Of a stretch of DNA of 64,000 bases, positions 56,569 to 64,000 are shown piece by piece. The first letter of the stretch is position 1, and each line of letters begins with the position of its first letter. This DNA is from Diplolepis rosae. Taxonomy: Eukaryota; Arthropoda; Insecta; Hymenoptera; Diplolepididae. The stretch spans positions 8,556,001 to 8,620,000 of the forward strand of contig JAPYXD010000680.1 in NCBI GenBank assembly GCA_030998225.1, in the 5' to 3' direction. The notes under the pieces were generated by a model that saw only the letters and a list, made by a program, of their open reading frames with translations, was not told the origin of the DNA and searched no databases. Position numbers and translations under genes: made by a program.

Positions 56569-57792
56569 TTACGAAATGTTCAATCCTAGCATACAGTGTG
56601 TCCGACCGGAATGTAATGAAATAGCAAACCTTTTTGATGCAATCGCAATAAAATGTTGGTAATGTCACCAGAATATCATCAAAAAAGCTATTTTAATTAG
56701 GTGACTTTACACTGATAGAAATGGTCCAGGAGATTTAGGAGTAGGTTAGAAATTTATAATTATATTTATAACACAGTAAGTCTTTCTAAATAATGCAGCA
56801 TGTCGAACACAGCAATCGAAATATTGTAAGTGAAACTGGTCGAATCAGAAATATAATATGAGAAATTGAACAGTAAATTTTGCTATAGTAATCAATAATA
56901 TGATTAATTCTTTCATATTCATTCAGTTATAATCGGATGGTCAAAATACACATCCCATAGTGCTGTATCTATGCCAGCAATAAAGTGAGGTTAAATTGAT
57001 CATAAATATGGTTGCAACGGCTATTCCGTTATACCAGTGTATTTAAATTTCTTCATTGTATGTTAATAATGATAACAATAGTAATCCAGTTCCGAAATTA
57101 ATTATATCAAATATTTCATAACTATGGGTTTTATTTTGGAACACGTCATAGAAAATCCTGAGGAATAGGATACGTAGTATGTGCAGAATACTGTGAAAAG
57201 AGTACATACTTATTTGTTAATTTGATTATAATTTTAACTGTATACGCTTAATGTTTTTAGAGTTTAATGAATATACAGGAAACCTCGTTCAACGTTAGAT
57301 TGAAAATGTTCCACGGGGTTGTTAAAAAGAAAATCAACCAAATCGCATTCAAATATGATAATTGATCTGGAAATAATTTCCCAGTATTCATAATTTAAAA
57401 CCACATTAAATTGATAAATTAAGTCAAATTTCAAAGTGGTCTGATCTCAAAAACTCTTCAAATCCAATCATAAGTTATACAGTGAAAATTAAGTATATAA
57501 AAGTTTTATCATAAATTAACTGCAAATGGGCATATATGAATTTCAAAAATATATTCCTATATTTCACAGATGCTATCATCAATCAAAATTGTCTCGAGTT
57601 ATTTCAAAATGCTTTGCTCAGTACGAAGCGTTGTTGAAGCTTAACATATATTAGCCATGTCGTAAATAATCGTAGCCAACATAGGTTTCATCCTGATTCT
57701 TTCTCGAAAAAAATACAATATTCACATTCATACAATGTACACATTTTTTTATTCAAGTACTCATTCAAATTATTTTAAGCAGTACCGGTTTT
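56569..57792. other. AT-rich intergenic stretch, nothing recognised
   Basis: A CACTGATAGAAATGG motif at 56710 resembles a left element end, but no right partner was found. Confidence 0.4.
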
Positions 57793-57832
57793 AGGGGGGG
57801 GGGCAAATAGGGGCGCCGCAGGCGCCCTATTT
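57793..57832. repeat. GCA-triloop hairpin with G-run and T-run
   Basis: A run of ten G is followed by AGGGGCGCC-GCA-GGCGCCCT and a T-run. Same design as the GAA-loop hairpins elsewhere in the window, with a different loop and stem. Confidence 0.65.
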
Positions 57833-58037
57833 TTGGTGATAGTTTTTTGTACAAAATCAAAAAGTTTAAGCGATTCAAAAGAAGTTTTTTGTATAATCTA
57901 ATATGTGTGGTTTCTGAACCATAAAATTATATCATTTTTTCTAAGAACTTATCGAATATGTTTTCTTTTGTTCTTACTGAAAACCTCGTAAGTATAAATA
58001 ATATTGGCATTAGCATATACCAATATCAATGGCAGTA

Positions 58038-58060
58038 CACGGAGAGAAATTCTCTCAGTG
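58038..58060. mobile_element. Minimal CACTG-type terminus pair (23 bp)
   Basis: CACGGAGAGAAATTCTCTCAGTG, two inverted ends fused back to back and flanked by TA on both sides. It looks like an element that lost its whole interior. Confidence 0.5.
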
Positions 58061-59351
58061 TATAAATCTATATTGGTGCAATTTAGAATGTTCTTTTCTA
58101 CCAGAAAGAATATCTAAAATATAAATAAAAGATTTTTATTCGATTTATGTTATTTTATATTGATTAATTAATTTTTTTGAAACAGCTTACAACTAATGCT
58201 TAATTTATGAAGCAGCAAAAAAGTATATATGTTTGATATATCACTTTGATAAAGAAAGAGTGGATATTTCACAGATATTGATAAAAAATATTTCGATACA
58301 AAATTAACAACAAATGAACCATGAATTCTTGGTCTCCAAGGTGGCCTAACCCCTTAACAGTTCTATAGTTGAGGCACCGGATTTCATAACCGACGGAGCG
58401 GGTGGCCTAGTAGGCAGAAGAGGGGATATCGCAATGCGCGAACGTTTTTTTCATTTAAATACAAAATTTAGAAATATGATCAAAAAAACATGTCAGTACA
58501 TGTTAAATGTCCTTCCGCATATTTTTTCTTCAATCAATTTTTGTGTCAGAACTCTAGTTTTTTTTATAATCGAAGAAAACCCTATTTTTTGAAGGTACGA
58601 AATCAATAGATTTTTTACAATAAACTCTCTGTTTTTCGTACAAATTTGTCCGGGATGGTCTGAAATTTTATCAACAGACTTAAGAAACTCTAGAGCTTCA
58701 GATGGTTATGTTCAACATAGCAAAATTCTTAATTTATTAATAACTTTTATTATAACAGTTGCGGCTGGCAGAATTCTCATATTTCAATTGCAATGAAAAA
58801 ATGTATGAGAGGGAGTTTAGAATTGAGAGAACTTTCAGCGAGAAAGTTATTCAGCAAGCTTTTAAGCAGTTTTTTAATACATTTTGAGATTTTTGAATCC
58901 AAAACTGCGGTTAGGATGGGAATTTCCTTAACTGCGCTCGAGCGGACCGATACCGATGCGAGGTATATCGATCAAACATAGGAGAAAGAAAGATTCACCC
59001 ATGCCGAGAGCACGCGATTGGGCAGAGTTGCAACATCATTTTTGCCAATTCGTTTTCTTTATTTATATCTATTCTGTACAAATTATTTAGAAACACTTTA
59101 GACGAATGGGAAGAAATGATATATACACTTTATATTGGCAATAATATAAGAAAAATTTGATCATTTATCCTTAAATATACTTAAAAAAAATCGTTATTAC
59201 AGGTTTGGTAGTTACATATTGAACATTAGCTCGAAATTTGTCAAATTTTTGAGGACTAATACATTTTGTAAGATAAATACCCGAAATGTTCTTGAAAATG
59301 GAAGACAGGCAACCTATTATTTAAAACATTTCATTTGACAGATCAAAATTA
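58061..59351. other. AT-rich intergenic stretch, no gene recognised
   Basis: The ORF at 58793-58981 has no recognisable family. No TIR or RNA gene seen. Confidence 0.4.
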
Positions 59352-59735
59352 CACTGAGAAAAAAATGCTTTTGAATCAAAAGCATTTCTTTCCAAAAGCA
59401 TGTATACTATTAATTCATAAATATACTACAAGAACCAATAAATATGTTGCTAATTATATAGCATGTTGATTTGAATCCATGATATAGGCACCGTGCGTGA
59501 CTGCAGCGCCATAGCATGAGTGAACTAAGGGAGGCTGTTCGAGAACTTTTATAATGTATTATAATGGGACTTAGTTATAAAAATGTTTATTATCAATAAA
59601 AAAACAAACAAAAAAACAATTTTATTCACTTTAAAATTCGATTGTTTGTCCTTGTGAAGTATTTGTGTGAAATCAGCAGTAAAAAGTAAGTATTTTCCAT
59701 AATAAAAATGATATAGAAACCAGTAAATATAAGGT

Positions 59736-60410
59736 TAAGGTAGTCGTCATGCCAAAAATCAGTCTCTGGAAAAAGAAGTTTTTCTATGATTTCAAGACTG
59801 GAAATTATATCATCAGCCGTGTCATATGTAAGGAAAGACACTCTTTTTAATGAAAAAATTTAAAAATTACGAAAAATAATTTCTTAATAATGTTTTTTGT
59901 AATAGGATTTTTCCTTACTATCGCTTCTTACCAATTTTTTAAAAATGATTGAAGTTTCTTAAATCATTGCTTATTTTTTCGGGGAAAATATTCTCTACAA
60001 CTTGACCGTTTCCAATCTTTGAAAATAAATTCTTTAATGGCTGAAATAATTAAAAATCAATTTTCCAAAACAACATTTTTATAAACAAATTGCTGTATTT
60101 GATAATAATTGATTTATTTTCAAAAATTGGAAATGGTTAAGTTGTAGAGAGTATTTCCCCCGAAAAAATAAGCTATGATTTAAGAAACTTCAATCATTTT
60201 CAAAAAATTGGTAAGAAGCGATAGTAAAGAAATATCCTATTATAAAAAACATTATTAAAATATTATTTTTCGTAATTTTTAAATTTTTTCATTAAAAAGA
60301 GTGTCTTTTCTTACATATGACATGGCTGATGATATAATTCTCAGTCTTGAAATCATAGAAAAACTTCTTTTTCCAGAGACTGTTTTTTGTCACGACGACT
60401 ACTTTAAGTT
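59736..60410. repeat. Palindrome with arms of about 310 bp
   Basis: Arms about 59736-60040 and 60100-60410 are inverted copies (AGTCGTCATGCCAAAAATCA versus GTTTTTTGTCACGACGACT, and ACTATCGCTTCTTACCAATT versus its inverse). Moderate divergence. Confidence 0.8.
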
Positions 60411-60667
60411 AATGACAGATCAAAACAGACTAGAAAAATAATAAAGAATTAAATTGTAATTTCATGATGACAGATTTAGGCACTTGTTGAGTGAATAAAT
60501 ATTAATTGTTTATTTTCAGATTCAAATTCATCATGGATATAATTATTAAAACAAGTTTTCAATCAATTAAACATACAATAGAATTTCAAACACAAACGAA
60601 AATTAAAGGTAAAAATCTTGTTCTATCAGAACATGTACGAGATGTCCTAGAGTTCCGTAAAAATAAT

Positions 60668-60807
60668 AACTTTTGCCTTCTTACTGCAGCTACCCACTTA
60701 TTCCTTTGATTTATTTTCCATTTAGACGTTGGAAATTTATAAAATTTACACTCACTTTTGCTGCTTGTATTTTTACAATTCACAACACAACAACTTCGGT
60801 GGCTCAT
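60668..60807 (-). pseudogene. THAP zinc-finger fragment
   Basis: From ATG 60807: MSHRSCCVVNCKNTSSKSEC, KFYKFPTSKWKINQRNKW and VAAVRRQK. This is the first half of a THAP finger with the first Cys pair, FP and the conserved Trp. The expected second half (C-x2-HF) is replaced by a degenerate SRTCSDRTRF, so the finger looks incomplete. Not closely similar to the 19140-19511 finger. Confidence 0.6.
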
Positions 60808-61612
60808 TTCAGCTATATTTTTTAAATTAAAACAAAATTTAGATTTGCACATGTAATTTGATTGCTCGGAAATATAAAACAGCCTCCTTTAACGCCTAAA
60901 TTATCCACTGCGTGCGCTGGCGTCGATTTAACTCTCCCTACCATGACTTCGCACGGTGCCTATACCTGCTTTTGGAAAGAAATGCTTTTGATTCAATAGT
61001 ATTTTTTTCTCAGTGTATATGAATCGAATATAATAAAATTATGCTGCTGATAATGTTATTCAATTGTTACTGGAATATTAATACTTCTTTTGCTATCTCA
61101 ATAATAATCTGTACCAACTTGACCATGTTTCAGGCTTTCTTCCCGATATTCCAGCTCTACTTTTCGGGATTCTTTGATCTTTTCCTTCGAACTTCAGTAT
61201 ACTTGTATGTTTCTTTGGACATTTTCACAAAAGGGTTCAGAAATTACGTATACTCCTACATAACATCAGTTTATGAGAAGTGGCCCAAAATTATTCCAAC
61301 ATTAATTACAGGCACTTTTACTACTATGCCAATTTAAAAAAATTTTAAATTAACTGTGCCCGAGAAAAATCCATAAAATATTATACTTATTAATTATTCA
61401 AATTTAAAGAATTTGAAATCGAAAGCGTCTCTTTTTTCACAGAAAGATTTCAAATTGAAAGAATTGGAATTTAATTTGCATTATGGAGACATAACATAGA
61501 TGTTTAAAATTGTCCACGAGGATACCTGTCGGAAACGTATGCAGCCCTTTGTATAACTCACAAACTTAATCACTGTGCCTTATTCTTAAGAAAAGTTCTT
61601 TCTTGTCTCTAT

Positions 61613-61804
61613 TCATGATAGTAGTAACTCATTAGCTGCTTTTGCAAGTCCAGATAACATAGATAGAAAAATAAAAGTGCTGTGCTCGCTCACTTTCTCA
61701 AATACGACGAACTGAAGAGATCTTTCTCCATTCTCTACCATTTTGGAATAAATGGCAACTCCTACGACTATGTTTTCCTGAAGTAAACCAGCGCCTTTAT
61801 CGTC
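61613..61804 (-). CDS. SPH-1 exon 5 (S195 replaced by Lys)
   Basis: Acceptor TTAAG, frame DDKGAGLLQENIVVGVAIYS, then LQFVVFEKVSEHSTFIFL, TGA stop at 61613-61615. Confidence 0.83.
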   Translation of the reverse strand, partial: DDKGAGLLQENIVVGVAIYSKMVENGERSLQFVVFEKVSEHSTFIFLSMLSGLAKAANELLLS

Positions 61805-62534
61805 CTTAAATGAAAAACAATTTCTTTTAGTAAAGTAATAAATTATTTATTCGAACGCGCGCAGAAAAATGTCAAGTTTCGAAGATTTTACTGGAAATTC
61901 AATGAAACGTACTAAAAATACATATATTGAACTAAACAGAATGATGAGAGTACAATTTTCACTAGATATGCTGGGAAAAATAACGTGTTTCACTCGTGGG
62001 GAACAAGTGATTGATTAAAATACAGAAAGTACGTTAAATATCAATCGGATTCTGGAAAGAATCTAGCTTGGGCCATATTATATAGTCAGGCAATCAATAA
62101 GTATTCTAATCAGGGCCCTAATAGACGTCATTATTAAAGACTGCCTAAAGGCAGCGTTATAGAACCATAGACGGGACCTGACTACTTTCCTCAACTAGAG
62201 CCCGACTAGAAATAAGGAAAAGTTTTTGCACGGGTAGCACCTCTGTCCTAATAACTCTGTACTTGACAGTATTTTAATCCTTTACCTCTGAGAAGGTTGT
62301 TTCACTTTTTGGTATTCCACACAATTGAGTATTTGCTATATCTAGGTTGTAAAAGTGATTGCAAACATCAGTTTCGTACAGTGTGAAATCCTTCCGTTTT
62401 ATTTTTCCATGTATGTGGTTTCCTATTGTTTCATATATTTTATTAACACCATAATATCCTTCCCCTTCAATACTGTAGCCCATCTTTGAATAATCAGCCA
62501 CATGGAAACAATTGTTCTTCCCTTTTTTAACAAA
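61613..62534 (-). CDS. SPH-1: serine protease homologue, last two exons in window
   Basis: Exon 4 (62286-62534, 249 nt) and exon 5 (61613-61804, 192 nt) join at phase 0. Exon 4 has GYYGVNK, FTLYETDVC and TQLCGIP, with the two Cys again 14 apart. Exon 5 begins DDKGAGLL: the Ser195 position is Lys, the Asp194 equivalent is kept, and the tail is the shortest of the array (63 residues). Upstream exons lie beyond the right edge or were not found up to 64000. The gene precedes SPH-2 in the same orientation. Exon 4 lacks a Cys in DYSKMGYSIEGEGYYG, where SPH-2 and SPH-4 have DCD. Confidence 0.83.
62286..62534 (-). CDS. SPH-1 exon 4
   Basis: Acceptor GTAG (62535-62536), donor GTAAAG (62280-62285), open throughout and identical in length to exon 4 of SPH-2 and SPH-3. 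Confidence 0.83.
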
Positions 62535-63348
62535 CTACAAAAATCATTGAGAACAAGAAAAAAGTGAGTTTTCAATTTCAATAAATACCAAGCTAAGAAA
62601 TGAGTAGTCGTATCAAGTATATTTTTAGTGAACATTTTCTAAACAATTTTGTTAATCCTGTCAACCATTAAATTGTTTTATATAGCTACTGGAAATATAT
62701 TGTTGAAAATTTGAATAGTCACATCAAACAATTAAATATTAAAGAAAATTATAAAATATATGAAGAAATATGTTAACTATCAAAGCATTAGTTTTATTTG
62801 TTTTTAGTACATTTCATTATTTGTAAATCCACGCCGCATATTCTTTAGTGATGAAAATTTCAGTTCAGTTTAGTATTCACATTGAAACTATTTCAATCAA
62901 CCCGGAATAATTTACTTAGATTTATTCTTCTTTATTAGCATAAGATGATATAAATACTCCAGTTAATTAATCAAGCATTGACATTGTTAGTTAAACAAAA
63001 TAAAAACAACATTTCAAAACTAGGGTCAAAATTATGTCCTTTATATGAACGCTTAATTCGTATTTTTATTAGCAAGTCTAATCATATCCTAACATTCATG
63101 CGCTACAATAAAACCAGCAAAAGACCCTAATTCTGACCTTTTTAATAATTAACTTTCTATTGGAAAACGTGAGGCAAATTTCTATCATAAACTTAGAATC
63201 TAAATTTTATGCGGTTTTGAATTTTAAATTTCAGAAAGTGTTGGTCATAAATGATAAGTTAATCAAAATAGTGTACACTTAATGCCTTTAACAAGTGTTT
63301 TCTTAGTAATATAAAACTTGAAACTTTAACTATAAAGGTAATGGTATA
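62535..63348. other. Intron 3 of SPH-1 (AT-rich)
   Basis: No exon 3-like His/Asp sequence was found here. Otherwise featureless. Confidence 0.5.
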
Positions 63349-63744
63349 TTATGTGCCTAGGCGCATAATGAGGGTTATTACGCGACGAGCGAAAATGGTT
63401 TTTTTTATGCGTACACTCGAATCTAATCTAGTATTCATTATGATTCTGGTCCATTGCACTTGATATTTCGCGACTAGTTCTGGCCATTTTGATTTTTTCG
63501 ATCTTGTGTAGTAGTTGCGTATTGTAATAGAGCATGCGCAGTTCAAATGTACAAGGCTTTGTCAGTACAATGCCAACGCTGTACGAAGAAGAAGAAGAAT
63601 AAGAAGAAGAATACGCTCCGCTGCATTGTTATAGGCACATGCGCATTTCAATTTTTACATTACATTCCTCTGTAACGTAATACACAATATTACGCTACTT
63701 TCAACTGTAGCGTAAAAACGAGTTTACGCGCCGGAGGCACATAA
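63349..63744. mobile_element. MITE family A, copy 2
   Basis: Ends TTATGTGCCTAGGCGCATAA and, inverted, TTATGTGCCTCCGGCGCGTA. Shorter than copy 1 at 47063-47589 by a deletion in the left third. Contains a GAA-rich microsatellite (63583-63610). Confidence 0.8.
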
Positions 63745-64000
63745 ATTAATAAACAATTATATTTTTAGATTATTCGCGAAAAACGAAAACCTTTTTGGTG
63801 TTAAAGCGAAGCACTTCCGCGTCCGACAAGTCGGTAAGGCGCAAGGCACGCAAGCTTACTACCCACTTGTTTTCGCATACTCCCACCATCAAGGATCCGG
63901 GCTCGGAAAAATTCCCGCCACACTGGCGGGCCAGAAGACCGAGTGTCTCTTATAGAGAGCGTGCGCCTCTGTTGAAGCTATCGGCGCCAGGTTGTTATGC
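63745..64000. other. GC-rich sequence at right edge
   Basis: From about 63800 the sequence turns GC-rich, as at other retroelement remains in the window. Too short to classify. Confidence 0.35.

Larger units (their letters stand above)
59352..61015. mobile_element. CACTG-ended element carrying a palindrome and a THAP fragment
   Basis: Starts CACTGAGAAAAAAATGCTTT and ends AGTATTTTTTTCTCAGTG, flanked by TA. AAAAGCATTTCTTTCCAAAAG near the left is inverted near the right. The interior has a 310-bp-arm palindrome and a minus-strand THAP coding fragment. Confidence 0.75.

Noticed and set aside
61041..61337. 98-codon hydrophobic plus-strand ORF
   Set aside because: AT-rich Phe/Ile/Leu composition as expected from T-rich DNA, with no family match and no splice or promoter context.
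1..64000. CRISPR arrays, bacterial operons, rRNA or clear tRNA genes
   Set aside because: None seen. Gene structure is eukaryotic throughout and repeats are transposon-like, without regular spacers.

Overview
This window reads as AT-rich insect nuclear DNA, most likely from a hymenopteran such as a parasitoid wasp. The evidence is spliced genes with GT-AG introns, R1-type LINEs, several mariner/Tc1 lineages, a Copia element, THAP-domain fragments and many TIR elements. The species assignment is inference; the eukaryotic, arthropod-type character is seen directly.

The host content is a tandem array of four related minus-strand genes, named here SPH-1 (right, partial, 61613-62534), SPH-2 (complete, 37221-50128), SPH-3 (24775-30609) and SPH-4 (left, partial, 1-2326). 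None has a long ORF. I found them by matching short exons between loci. Each complete copy has five small coding exons with the same intron phases: signal peptide, N-terminal strand, His/Asp exon, GYYG/FCG exon and terminal exon. Together they give a secreted chymotrypsin-fold protein of about 280-290 residues. His57 and Asp102 equivalents are kept. The Ser195 equivalent is Glu or Lys in all three terminal exons seen. Only the Cys168-Cys182 pair of the three usual disulfides remains. They are therefore predicted non-catalytic serine protease homologues. Three copies share a TATA-box module 83-84 bp upstream of the first ATG. SPH-3 carries a one-base homopolymer frameshift in its signal exon.

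The rest is mostly transposon-derived. 3.4-11 kb: TIR elements, a fossil transposase, foldback repeats and a GGCC-word repeat. 11.6-14.5 kb: a 5'-truncated, internally deleted Copia element with its 3' LTR. 14.6-21.6 kb: an R1-like LINE split by a 5 kb TIR element that carries THAP-gene exons. 22-24.7 kb: GT microsatellite, GC-rich sequence and a LINE tail. 28.7, 31.8 and 35.4 kb: three mariner relics, one nearly intact. 33.4-34 kb: LINE gag remains. 39.7-50 kb: a stack of TIR and palindromic elements inside SPH-2 introns 1 and 2. 50.5-61 kb: elements with CACTG...CAGTG termini, one holding two predicted plus-strand exons of an unrecognised gene and another holding a THAP fragment.

The most unusual signals are the degenerate protease-homologue array; a group of elements that share CACTGAGAAAA-type ends and 2-bp flanking duplications but each carry a different internal repeated word; and dispersed hairpin arrays in which linkers are conserved while stems are swapped.
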